Shown: positions 54,616 to 62,438 of the stretch, piece by piece
How the letters are laid out: every line of letters begins with the position of its first letter
Numbering within the stretch: position 1 is the stretch's first letter
Assembly (NCBI GenBank): GCA_963780635.1
Contig: CAWACW010000012.1
Span: forward strand, 558,001 to 622,000
Reading direction: 5' to 3'
Source: DATEPR01 sp963780635
GTDB taxonomy: Bacteria; Actinomycetota; Actinomycetes; Mycobacteriales; Pseudonocardiaceae
Length of the DNA stretch: 64,000 nucleotides
Notes under the pieces: generated by a model
Told to the model about the DNA's origin: nothing
Databases searched by the model: none
What the model saw: only the letters and a program-made list of their open reading frames with translations
Position numbers and translations under genes: made by a program

Positions 54616-55203
54616 GTGACGGAAGCAAAGAGAAGTCGCGCCAGCGGCACCAGGACCATGCTGCTGGAAGCGGCCCGCGAGATCTTCACGCAGGCCGGTT
54701 ACGCCGACGCCGCCGTGGTCGACATCGTGGAGCGCGCAGGCTCCAGTGTCGGCAGCCTGTACCACCACTTCGGTGGCAAGTCCGACCTCTACATCGCCCT
54801 CTACGACGACTACCAGTCCCGCCAGCGGCATCGCGCCGCCAAGGCGTTCCGGCTGGCGCTGGGCAACGGCGAGGAGGACTCGCTGCAACTGTTCGTCATC
54901 GCCTGCCGCGCCTACCTCGAAGGCTGCTGGGAGGAACGTGAACTGGCCCAGCTGTTCCTCTCCGGCGGTGGCCCGCCCGGGTTCGAACTGCTCACCCGGC
55001 GCGGCTTCCGGCACTGGCTCAGCACCAACGCCGAGATGCTCAGCGAGCATTCCCGGCCGCTGCCCGAGACGCTGCTCCTGGTGCTCACGACCATCGCCAC
55101 CGAGGCAGGCAGGGAGGTCGCCGTCCAGCCGTCACGGGCGGCCGCGCGCCGCTTCATCGAGGAGATCCTGGAGCTGATCGGCAGGCTCTACCCGCAGGAC
55201 TGA
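54616..55203 (+). CDS. TetR family regulator of the liv/DUF6351 locus
   Basis: A 195-aa TetR regulator: TRTMLLEAAREIFTQAGYAD, AAVVDIVERAGSSVGSLYHH and FGGKSDLYIALYDDYQSRQR, then a helical ligand domain. GTG 54616 lacks a Shine-Dalgarno sequence, so it may be leaderless. It is divergent from the DUF6351 gene and 92 bp upstream of the liv operon. Palindromes of one type stand upstream of DUF6351/tetR, of livG and of the binding-protein gene, so it most likely represses all three until a ligand, perhaps the imported compound, binds. Confidence 0.9.
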   Translation: MTEAKRSRASGTRTMLLEAAREIFTQAGYADAAVVDIVERAGSSVGSLYHHFGGKSDLYIALYDDYQSRQRHRAAKAFRLALGNGEEDSLQLFVIACRAYLEGCWEERELAQLFLSGGGPPGFELLTRRGFRHWLSTNAEMLSEHSRPLPETLLLVLTTIATEAGREVAVQPSRAAARRFIEEILELIGRLYPQD

Positions 55204-55259
55204 TACAGGTTCGCATCCCTCTGGGCAAGGCTGCCCCGCTTCTGTAGCATTCCCAAAAA

Positions 55260-55274
55260 CCGAACACCGTTCGG
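55260..55274. promoter_or_regulatory. TetR operator copy 2 (CCGAACACCGTTCGG)
   Basis: A perfect inverted repeat with 6-bp arms and an ACC centre, 22 bp before the livG start. It is the best copy of the motif and likely the main operator of the liv operon. Confidence 0.7.
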
Positions 55275-55295
55275 CTGGACTACAGGGTGGTGGTC

Positions 55296-56117
55296 ATGAG
55301 CTTGGAGCCAGACGGTCCGCTACTGCGGGTCGATGGCATCTGTGTCTCCTTCGGCGGGCTGGATGTGCTCACCGATGTCAGCCTCGATGTCCCCGGTTCC
55401 GGGGTGCTCGGCGTGATCGGCCCGAACGGGGCAGGCAAGACCACACTGTTCAACGTCATCTGCGGTTTCGTCCGCGCCAGCAGTGGCACGATGTCCTTCG
55501 GCGGCAAGCCGTTGCGCGGTCACAAGCCACACGATGTCGCCGAACTGGGCATCGCCAGGACCCTCCAGGGTCTGGGCCTGTTCAGCCGGCTCACCGTGCT
55601 GGAGAACGTGATCGCCGGGACCACGCACCTGTCCCGGACCGGACCGGTCGGCGCCCTGCTCGGTTCGCCTTGGGCCGACCGCGGCGAGCGCCGACTGCGC
55701 GACCGCGCGGTGTCGGTGATGGAGTCGCTGGACATCCTGGGCGACGCCAATCGCATGTGCGCGAGCCTGCCCTACGGCGTGCGTAAGCGAGTCGCGCTGG
55801 CCAGGGCACTGGTCGCCGAGCCGCGACTGCTGCTGCTGGACGAACCGGCCGCCGGCCTGTCCGCGCCGGAAATGGCCGAACTGGCCGAGATCGTCCGGCG
55901 CCTGCACGACCGGACCGCGGTCATGTTGGTCGAGCACAACATGGACTTCGTGATGGACCTGTGCGACCGGCTGGTCGTACTCGACTTCGGCCACGTCATC
56001 GCGCGAGGCACACCACAGGAGATCCGGCAGGACCCGGCCGTGCAGAAGGCGTACCTGGGCGAGAAAATCGACGCAGCACCCCAGGTCGAGCACTCGGTGG
56101 GCGGCGATCATGCTTGA
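55296..56117 (+). CDS. livG: Branched-chain amino acid-type ABC transporter ATPase LivG
   Basis: A 273-aa ABC ATPase of the LivG group. Walker A is GPNGAGKTTLFNVICGF, Q-loop/Liv-type insert IARTLQGLGLFSRLTVLENV, signature LPYGVRKRVALARALV (variant of LSGGQ), Walker B LLLLDEPAAGLS and a terminal YLGEKID. The LivG subunit pairs with LivF and drives import of branched-chain amino acids, urea, or other hydrophobic or aromatic acids. ATG 55296 follows GGGTGGTGGTC; GTG 55287 is possible. The next gene overlaps its end by 8 bp. Confidence 0.92.
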   Translation: MSLEPDGPLLRVDGICVSFGGLDVLTDVSLDVPGSGVLGVIGPNGAGKTTLFNVICGFVRASSGTMSFGGKPLRGHKPHDVAELGIARTLQGLGLFSRLTVLENVIAGTTHLSRTGPVGALLGSPWADRGERRLRDRAVSVMESLDILGDANRMCASLPYGVRKRVALARALVAEPRLLLLDEPAAGLSAPEMAELAEIVRRLHDRTAVMLVEHNMDFVMDLCDRLVVLDFGHVIARGTPQEIRQDPAVQKAYLGEKIDAAPQVEHSVGGDHA

Positions 56118-56817
56118 GATCAACGAGCTGACCGTCGACTACGGTGCCGTACGCGCGCTGGACTCCATCGACATGCAGGTCGACGAGGGTTCCATCACCG
56201 CGGTGCTCGGCGCGAACGGTGCCGGCAAGACCACACTGCTGCGCACGCTGTCGGGTCTGGTCGGCGCCCGTTCCGGTTCGGTCCGCTTCCTGGACCGGCG
56301 GATCACCGGACGGGCACCCGAGGACATTGTGCGGCAAGGGATCGCGCACGTGCCGGAAGGGCGCGGCGTGATCGCGGAGCTGACCGTCGAGGAGAACCTG
56401 AGACTCGGCGCGCTGTGCACGGGCGACCGGGCATGGACCCGCGAGGGCTTGGCCCGCATGGTCGAGTTGTTCCCGCCACTGGCCGCGGCGCGCAACCGCC
56501 GCGCCGAGACCCTGTCCGGCGGTGAACGGCAGATGCTGGCCGTGTCGCGCGCGCTGATGAGCAGACCACGGCTGCTGCTGTTGGACGAACCGTCGCTAGG
56601 CCTCGCACCGCGCGTCATCGCCGACATCATCGCCACGTTGCGCGGGCTGCGTGACGACACGGGTCTGACGATCCTGCTGGTGGAACAGAACGCCGCCACC
56701 GCCCTGTCCGTCGCGGACCGGGCCGTCGTGCTCAACCTGGGCAAGAAGGTGGCCGACGACCTGGCCACGCACCTGGCCACCGACGACCGCGTTCGCCACG
56801 CCTACTTGGGGATGTGA
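56110..56817 (+). CDS. livF: ABC transporter ATPase LivF
   Basis: A 235-aa ABC ATPase: Walker A GANGAGKTTLLRTLSG, IAHVPEGRGVIAELTVEENL (the LivF-type Q-loop region), signature ETLSGGERQMLAVSRALM and Walker B LLLLDEPSLGLAP, followed by ILLVEQNAATAL. It is the second ATPase of the Liv importer. It overlaps livG by 8 bp and is followed immediately by the livH start, so the operon is translated as a unit. Confidence 0.93.
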   Translation: MLEINELTVDYGAVRALDSIDMQVDEGSITAVLGANGAGKTTLLRTLSGLVGARSGSVRFLDRRITGRAPEDIVRQGIAHVPEGRGVIAELTVEENLRLGALCTGDRAWTREGLARMVELFPPLAAARNRRAETLSGGERQMLAVSRALMSRPRLLLLDEPSLGLAPRVIADIIATLRGLRDDTGLTILLVEQNAATALSVADRAVVLNLGKKVADDLATHLATDDRVRHAYLGM

Positions 56818-57696
56818 ATGACCCAGTTCATCGACCTGACACTCGGGGGTCTGTCCACGGGCGCGGTGTACGCCGCGATCGGCCTGGCACTCGTGCTGAT
56901 CTGGCGGGCCACCCGGATCGTCAACTTCGCCCAGGGCGGCATGCTGATGATCACCACCTTCCTGGCCTACGCCGTGGTCGCCGACGGCGCGTCCTACTGG
57001 CTGGCGCTGATCCTCGCCGTCGTCGCGGGTCTGGTACTCGGGGCCGTCGTGGAGCGGCTGGTGATCCGGCCGGTGGAGAACAAGCCACCGCTCAACGCCG
57101 TCGTCGTCACGTTCGGCCTGCTGGTGCTGCTGCAGGGTGTCGCGGGCATGATCTTCGGCGGTACCCCGCGTTCGTATCCGCCCGCGTTCGGCATTCGCGG
57201 GTTCAGCGTCAACGGCAAGCGGTTGCTGTTCGCGCCCAACGACCTGTGGGTCGTGCTGGTGGTGCTCGTCGTGATGGTCGCGCTGGCCATCGTGTTCCGC
57301 CGCACGTCACTGGGCCTGCGGATGCGGTCGGCCGCGTTCGCACCCGAGGTCGCGCGCCTGCTGGGCGTGCGGGTCGGCCGGATGTTCACGGTCGGCTGGG
57401 CACTCGCGGCGGCCGTCGGGGCGCTGGCGGGCATTCTGATCGCGCCGAACACGTTCGTCAGCCCCAACGCCTTCGACGCCACGCTGGTCTTCGGCTTCAC
57501 AGCGGCGGTCATCGGCGGGCTGGACTCGCCACCGGGCGCGGTCGTGGGCGGGGTGAGCCTGGGCATCGTGCTGTCCTGGGTGTCCGGCTACCTCGGCTCC
57601 GACGTAGTGGACCTGGGCGCCCTGGTGGTCCTGGTCATCGTGCTGATGGTGCGGCCGAACGGCATTTTCGGTCACGGAGCGGGGCGGCGGGTATGA
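56818..57696 (+). CDS. livH: ABC transporter permease LivH
   Basis: A 292-aa integral membrane protein with about eight TM segments. LivH hallmarks: LTLGGLSTGAVYAAIGLALV, ATRIVNFAQGGMLMITTFLA, SLGLRMRSAAFAPEVARLLG (the EAA-like loop) and a C-terminal MVRPNGIFGHGAGRRV. One of two permeases of the importer. Its ATG directly follows the livF TGA, and its TGA overlaps the livM ATG. Confidence 0.92.
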   Translation: MTQFIDLTLGGLSTGAVYAAIGLALVLIWRATRIVNFAQGGMLMITTFLAYAVVADGASYWLALILAVVAGLVLGAVVERLVIRPVENKPPLNAVVVTFGLLVLLQGVAGMIFGGTPRSYPPAFGIRGFSVNGKRLLFAPNDLWVVLVVLVVMVALAIVFRRTSLGLRMRSAAFAPEVARLLGVRVGRMFTVGWALAAAVGALAGILIAPNTFVSPNAFDATLVFGFTAAVIGGLDSPPGAVVGGVSLGIVLSWVSGYLGSDVVDLGALVVLVIVLMVRPNGIFGHGAGRRV

Positions 57697-58757
57697 CTGC
57701 GACACTTCCGGAGACCGACACCAAACAGCGGATCGACCGGCCCTCGCTGGCCAACCGGCCTCGTTCCACACTGCTGCGCCACCTGATCTGGGCGGTGGTC
57801 GGCGGTGCCGTGCTGTATGTGGTCTCCATTTCCATCGGCCAGTTCCAGGATCTACAGCTGGCGACGATCTGCTACACCGCGATCGCCGCAGCCGGGCTGA
57901 CCGTCCTGTCCGGACTGTCCGGGCAGATATCGTTGGGGCACGGCGCTTTCATGGCCGTCGGGGCGTACACGACCGCGGTGTTGCTGATCCACCAGCACCT
58001 GCCGCTGGCGCTGGTGCTGATCATCAGCGTGGCCGTGACCGCGGCCGTCGGTCTGCTCTTCGGCGTCGCGGCAGCCCGGCTGCGCGGGCCGTACCTGGCA
58101 GGCGTGACGCTGGCGCTCGCGATCGGACTGCCGACCCTGGCCAACTACCACGGTCTGCAGAACCAGCTCGGCGGCGCGAACGGACTCATCATCACCCCGA
58201 CCCCGCCGCCGCTGGCGCTGGGCGAGAACTTCTTCCCGGAGCGGTGGCTCGCCTGGATCAGCGGGCTGTGCCTGGTCATCACGCTGTTCCTGCTGGCGAA
58301 TCTGGTGACCAGCAGGCTTGGCCGCGACATGCGGCTGTTGCGTGAGGACGAGGACGCCGCGGCCCTTGCCGGCGTGCGCGTCGCGCGGACCCAGGTGCTG
58401 GCATTCAGTGTCAGTGCGGCGTGCGCCGGTCTGGGTGGCGGGCTCCTGGCGTGGGTGAACGGCCTCGCCGCACCGGGAGCGTTCCCGCTGACACTGTCGT
58501 TGTCGCTGCTCACCGCGGCTGTGCTCGGCGGTATGGGCAGCCTCGCCGGTGCCGTCTACGGCGCCGTCATCGTGACATTGTTGCCCAACTGGTCGCAGGA
58601 TCTGGCGCAATCGGCGAATTTGCCGCAGTCGATCTACGCGAACATCCCATTGGTCGTTTACGGCGTGGTGCTTTTCGTGGTCGTGGTGCTGTTTCCAGGT
58701 GGCATTCAGGCCGGCTTGGTGCGGCTGTGGAGGGCATTGCACATCACGATTCGTTGA
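57693..58757 (+). CDS. livM: ABC transporter permease LivM
   Basis: A 354-aa integral membrane protein with about nine TM segments: LTVLSGLSGQISLGHGAFMA, VGAYTTAVLLIHQHLPLALV and the EAA-like loop LLREDEDAAALAGVRVARTQ. The LivM C-terminal pattern follows: LLTAAVLGGMGSLAGAVYGA and PGGIQAGLVRLWR. It overlaps livH (ATGA). A longer frame upstream is the shadow of livH. The binding-protein gene follows 84 bp later behind its own operator copy. Confidence 0.92.
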   Translation: MTATLPETDTKQRIDRPSLANRPRSTLLRHLIWAVVGGAVLYVVSISIGQFQDLQLATICYTAIAAAGLTVLSGLSGQISLGHGAFMAVGAYTTAVLLIHQHLPLALVLIISVAVTAAVGLLFGVAAARLRGPYLAGVTLALAIGLPTLANYHGLQNQLGGANGLIITPTPPPLALGENFFPERWLAWISGLCLVITLFLLANLVTSRLGRDMRLLREDEDAAALAGVRVARTQVLAFSVSAACAGLGGGLLAWVNGLAAPGAFPLTLSLSLLTAAVLGGMGSLAGAVYGAVIVTLLPNWSQDLAQSANLPQSIYANIPLVVYGVVLFVVVVLFPGGIQAGLVRLWRALHITIR

Positions 58758-58811
58758 CGACCCCGGTTTTCGGCTCGCGTTGCCGGACCGGCCTCAGTAC
58801 GTTTCCTACAA

Positions 58812-58826
58812 CCGAACGCCATTCTA
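58812..58826. promoter_or_regulatory. TetR operator copy 3 (CCGAACGCCATTCTA)
   Basis: A weaker copy of the motif, with left arm CCGAAC intact and right arm ATTCTA diverged, 16 bp before the binding-protein ATG. It would allow separate control of the binding protein. Confidence 0.5.
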
Positions 58827-58841
58827 GTGAGAGGCGAGGGT

Positions 58842-60158
58842 ATGACCCGCTCGACCAGATACACCGCGATCGTCGCCATGGCGGCGGCGAGCGCGCTCGC
58901 CCTGACGGCGTGCGGTAGCTCGGGAGGCTCGTCCTCCTCGGCTGCCAGCGCACCCGGCGTCACCGCCAACTCGATTCTGCTCGGCAGCACACAGCCGCTG
59001 ACCGGTGTCGCGGCGCCCGGCTACGACGAGATCGCGCCGTCCGCGCAGGCGTACTTCAACTACGTGAACGCGAATGGCGGCATCAACGGCCGGAAGATCA
59101 CCCTGAAATATGTCGACGACGCCTACAATCCGACGCAGACGGTCTCGCTGACCAGGCAGTTGGTGCTGCAGGACAAGGTCTTCGCGACACTCGGTTCGCT
59201 CGGTACGCCGACGCAGACCAAGGTGGTCGACTTCCTCAACAGCGAACGGGTGCCCGACCTGTTCGTCGCCTCCGGCTGCACCTGCTGGGATGCGCCCAAG
59301 CAGCACCCCTACACGTTCGGCTGGCAGCCCGACTACACCGTCGAGGGCAAGATCCTGGGCCAGTACATCAACCAGAACTTCGCGGGCAAGAAGGTCGCGT
59401 ACTTCTACCAGGACGACGACTTCGGCCGTGACGGCATGAAGGGCCTGGACAAGTACATCCCGGGCGGCCAGGTCACCAGCCGGCAGCCCTACCAGCCCGG
59501 TACCACGGACATCACCGCTCAGGTCACGAAGATCGCCCAGAGCAAGCCGGACGTGGTCGTGCTCGACACCGTGCCCGCCTACACCGCGCTGTTCAAGCTG
59601 ACCGCGCTGAAGCTGGGCTTCTCGCCGACCATCGTGGTCTCCAACGTCGGTGCCGACCCGATCACGCTGGAAGGCCTGCTGCAGGCCGACGCGAAGTCCG
59701 TCGGTTCGTCGATCGCACAGCCTTCCCAGCTGCTGGACGGCATCATCTCGGACACGTACCTGCCCTCGCTGGGTGACACCAGCAACTCGTGGATCGCGCT
59801 GTTCAAGAAGATCCACGACCAGTACGAGGCGAAGCTGCCCTTCGACGGCAACGTCGAATACGGCATGGCGCTGGCTTACACGTTCGCGCAGGCGCTCAAG
59901 GCGACCGGGAAGAACCCCACCCGCCAGGGCATCATCGACGCGCTGCAGAAGGGCGGCCTGACCGGTCCGGGCATCACCCCGTTCCGCTACAGCGCCAACT
60001 CGCACGCGGGCTTCACCGGTGTCCAGGTCGCCACGATCAAGTCCGGCGCGATCGTGACGACGGGTACCCCGCTCACCACGGACGACGGTTCCGGGCCGAT
60101 CACGCCCTACACCACCGCCCAGCCGAACGCACCCGCGAACGGCATCCCGGCGAACTGA
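58842..60158 (+). CDS. Liv-type substrate-binding lipoprotein
   Basis: A 438-aa binding lipoprotein of the type-1 periplasmic fold (LivJ/LivK, AmiC-like). The signal peptide ends at the lipobox LALTAC, followed by a Ser/Gly linker. Family stretches: ILLGSTQPLTGVAAPGYDEI, AYFNYVNANGGINGRKITLK, ATLGSLGTPTQTKVVDFLNS, KKVAYFYQDDDFGRDGMKG and QPYQPGTTDITAQVTKIAQS. The VPDLFVASGCTCWDAPKQHP loop near the pocket suggests a ligand other than leucine, perhaps an aromatic or small organic acid. It is the last gene of the liv group, with its own upstream operator copy, and is followed by a strong terminator. Confidence 0.9.
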   Translation: MTRSTRYTAIVAMAAASALALTACGSSGGSSSSAASAPGVTANSILLGSTQPLTGVAAPGYDEIAPSAQAYFNYVNANGGINGRKITLKYVDDAYNPTQTVSLTRQLVLQDKVFATLGSLGTPTQTKVVDFLNSERVPDLFVASGCTCWDAPKQHPYTFGWQPDYTVEGKILGQYINQNFAGKKVAYFYQDDDFGRDGMKGLDKYIPGGQVTSRQPYQPGTTDITAQVTKIAQSKPDVVVLDTVPAYTALFKLTALKLGFSPTIVVSNVGADPITLEGLLQADAKSVGSSIAQPSQLLDGIISDTYLPSLGDTSNSWIALFKKIHDQYEAKLPFDGNVEYGMALAYTFAQALKATGKNPTRQGIIDALQKGGLTGPGITPFRYSANSHAGFTGVQVATIKSGAIVTTGTPLTTDDGSGPITPYTTAQPNAPANGIPAN

Positions 60159-60200
60159 CGCCGTAGGACGTCACCGGACGATGCCGGTGCACGGCCGGCC

Positions 60201-60235
60201 GCACGGTCCACCTCACGCGCCGAGGCGGACCGTGC
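60201..60235 (+). terminator. Terminator after the Liv binding-protein gene
   Basis: The stem GCACGGTCC/GGACCGTGC with inner CCTC/GAGG lies 42 bp past the stop codon and is followed by a T-containing stretch (GGTTATTTCC). It marks the end of the liv unit. Confidence 0.75.
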
Positions 60236-60357
60236 GCGCCGGTTATTTCCGTTGGACAGCGCGATAGCATGGATTCGTGCGACAACGACATTGACGCTCT
60301 GAGCGCGGCCCAGCATCCGACCTCGCCCGGCTGACCCGGGCCGGTGTCGCCTGGGCC

Positions 60358-61449
60358 TTGCTGGCCGGATTCGTCCCGCTGTATCCGTTGTACGCCTTGC
60401 TGTTCGCCCACACCGGTCTGTCCGATGCGGACATTTCGGCGCTGTTCGTCATCTGGTCCGGCGTCGGCATCCTGGCCGAGGTGCCCATGGGGGCGCTCGC
60501 CGACCGGTTCTCCCGCAGGCACGCCGTGGTCGCGGCCGGTGTCGCCCAGGCCGCCGGTTACGTGCTGTGGACGGCGTTGCCCGGGTTCGCCGGATTCGCT
60601 TCGGGATTCGTGCTGTGGGGCCTCGGTGGCGCGCTGGCGTCCGGCGCGTTCGAGGCGCTGCTCTACGACGGTCTCGTCGCGGCGAACGAGCCAGGGCGTT
60701 ATGCCTGGCTGCTCGGCCGGATCAGAGCCGCGGAACTCCTCGCGCAACTGCCCACCGCCGGGGCCGCGAGTGTGTTGTTCGCGATCGGCGGATATTCGCT
60801 GGTCGGCTGGGTGAGCGTCGGGACGTGCCTGGGCGCCGCCGCGCTGGCACTGCGACTGCCAGAGCAGGCCGCCGCCCCTGCCGCGGACGGGTTGGGTTAC
60901 TTCGCCACGCTGCGGGCCGGGTTCGCGGAAGCGGCGATGCGGCCGGCAGTACGGGGTGTGGTGATCGCGGTGGCGCTGCTGGGCGGGCTGGACGCGTTCG
61001 AGGAGTACTTCTCACTGCTGGTCAGCCGCTGGGGTGTGCCGGTCGTGGTGGTGCCGCTGGCGGCGTTGGCGATTCCGGTCGCGGGTGCGACGGGCGCGGC
61101 GCTGGGTGGTCGACAGGGTCGGCAGCGAGGAGCGCTGCTCGGTGTGGTGCTGGGCGCCGGGGTCGTGGTGCTCGGGGCCGCGGGAGTGTGGCAGCGGCCG
61201 GCGGGGGTGGTCGGCATCGCGTTGTTCTACGGGCTGTACCGGTTCGTGCTGCTGGTCGCGGATGCGCGGCTGCAGGATCGGATCAGTGACCGGACGCGGG
61301 CGACGGTGACGTCGGTGGCGGAGTTGGGGACGGAGTGCACGTCGCTGTTGGTCTACGGCGCGTGGGGTCTGGGCCAGGTGACCGGCGTGGCCGTGCTGGC
61401 GCTGGGCGTGGCGCTGCTGCTGCCGTACTGCTTGCGCGGCGACCGGTGA
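60358..61449 (+). CDS. MFS transporter, N-terminus uncertain (in-frame TGA upstream)
   Basis: A 363-aa MFS protein with about 11-12 TM segments: LAGFVPLYPLYALLFAHTGL, GILAEVPMGALADRFSRRHA (the loop 2-3 motif) and FEALLYDGLVAANEPGRYAW. The group resembles YxiO/TCR-like exporters. The only start in this frame is TTG 60358, without a ribosome binding site. Upstream, the same frame reads RSERGPASDLARLTRAGVAW back to a TGA at 60292-60294, and GTG 60277 lies five codons before that TGA. The gene may have begun at GTG 60277 and acquired an early stop, or it uses TTG. The rest of the reading frame is intact. Confidence 0.75.
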   Translation: MLAGFVPLYPLYALLFAHTGLSDADISALFVIWSGVGILAEVPMGALADRFSRRHAVVAAGVAQAAGYVLWTALPGFAGFASGFVLWGLGGALASGAFEALLYDGLVAANEPGRYAWLLGRIRAAELLAQLPTAGAASVLFAIGGYSLVGWVSVGTCLGAAALALRLPEQAAAPAADGLGYFATLRAGFAEAAMRPAVRGVVIAVALLGGLDAFEEYFSLLVSRWGVPVVVVPLAALAIPVAGATGAALGGRQGRQRGALLGVVLGAGVVVLGAAGVWQRPAGVVGIALFYGLYRFVLLVADARLQDRISDRTRATVTSVAELGTECTSLLVYGAWGLGQVTGVAVLALGVALLLPYCLRGDR

Positions 61450-61590
61450 GTCCGGCGACGGAATCGACTGCCCGCCAATCTCCCCGGACGACAAATGTCG
61501 ACACGCCGTAACCGAATGACTACCTCCTGGACGACTTTGGCGACTGCTCTGGCACCGGCGGCTACCGCGACACGACAGGATGGTCGCCCG

Positions 61591-62292
61591 CTAGGTTCGG
61601 GGCAGAAGAGCCAACTGTTCCGGGAGGTAGCCGTTGCGGTTAGGTCGAGGCAAGATCGTCTCCCACCATTCTCGGTCTTGCAACTCCGGGCGCAGTCGGT
61701 CCAAAGGCCGGGTCAGGTCGACGCCATAGTCTGAGCCATCGACATGCCGCAATTGTAAGCCGCAAGGATCGATACCAACGCCCACAACGGCGATAAACAC
61801 ATCAGGCGATACTGCCGTGAATCCTGTCCACGCCCCCGCGAAATTCCATACATGTGCGACCGCTTCGACGCCATCAACACGCCACGAAGCCTCTGGCCAT
61901 GACCTGTAATTGGCAGCCTGAACACGGGCGTGATCGTCCAAAAGGCTGACTATGTCCTTGGTCTGCTTGGGGCGCGGTTCTAGCGGGATGGTCAGGTCAA
62001 TGAGCGACGCCGCTCCTCTGGCTGCAACGGCGGAAGAGACGGTGGCAGGATCGTCGTCGACCGGATCGCCCAGGGCTCTGGTGCGACGTATCGTTCCGAC
62101 ACTAACTCCGGTATGACCGTCTGGGGCCACATGACCAAGCCACACTTCCGTCGGGGACTCGCCCGCAGGGCCCTGGAATGTGTCCAGCGAGCGACGTCCC
62201 CCCTCCCAGGTGTCGATCCCGAAGACAGGAAATTCGACTGGTGGTATGAACCTTCCAGGGCGTTTCCGCCGACCATTTTCGCGCGATTCCAC
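61591..62292 (-). CDS. Hypothetical protein, lower-GC orphan (233 aa)
   Basis: A 233-aa soluble protein of no family I recognise. GTG 62292 has GAGGTGAT 8 nt upstream. Readable stretches include FPVFGIDTWEGGRRSLDTF, SLIDLTIPLEPRPKQTKDIV, VEAVAHVWNFAGAWTGFTAV and a final NRNGYLPEQLALLPRT. No signal peptide or TM segment. Base composition is clearly lower in G+C than the neighbours and codon third positions are less GC-biased, which suggests recent acquisition. The flanks 61450-61590 and 62293-62438 show no gene. Confidence 0.6.
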   Translation of the reverse strand: MESRENGRRKRPGRFIPPVEFPVFGIDTWEGGRRSLDTFQGPAGESPTEVWLGHVAPDGHTGVSVGTIRRTRALGDPVDDDPATVSSAVAARGAASLIDLTIPLEPRPKQTKDIVSLLDDHARVQAANYRSWPEASWRVDGVEAVAHVWNFAGAWTGFTAVSPDVFIAVVGVGIDPCGLQLRHVDGSDYGVDLTRPLDRLRPELQDREWWETILPRPNRNGYLPEQLALLPRT

Positions 62293-62438
62293 GATGGCGT
62301 ATCACCTCATCAAAGCCAAAGGGCGGCTCCGGTTTCGGCGCCACCGGCAAATCTACCGTAGGAGGCCAATGGCGCTGGCTGATCGGCTGGCGCTACTGAT
62401 CCGGCTCGCCCGAGCGTTTCATCAAGTGATCGAGGGTG

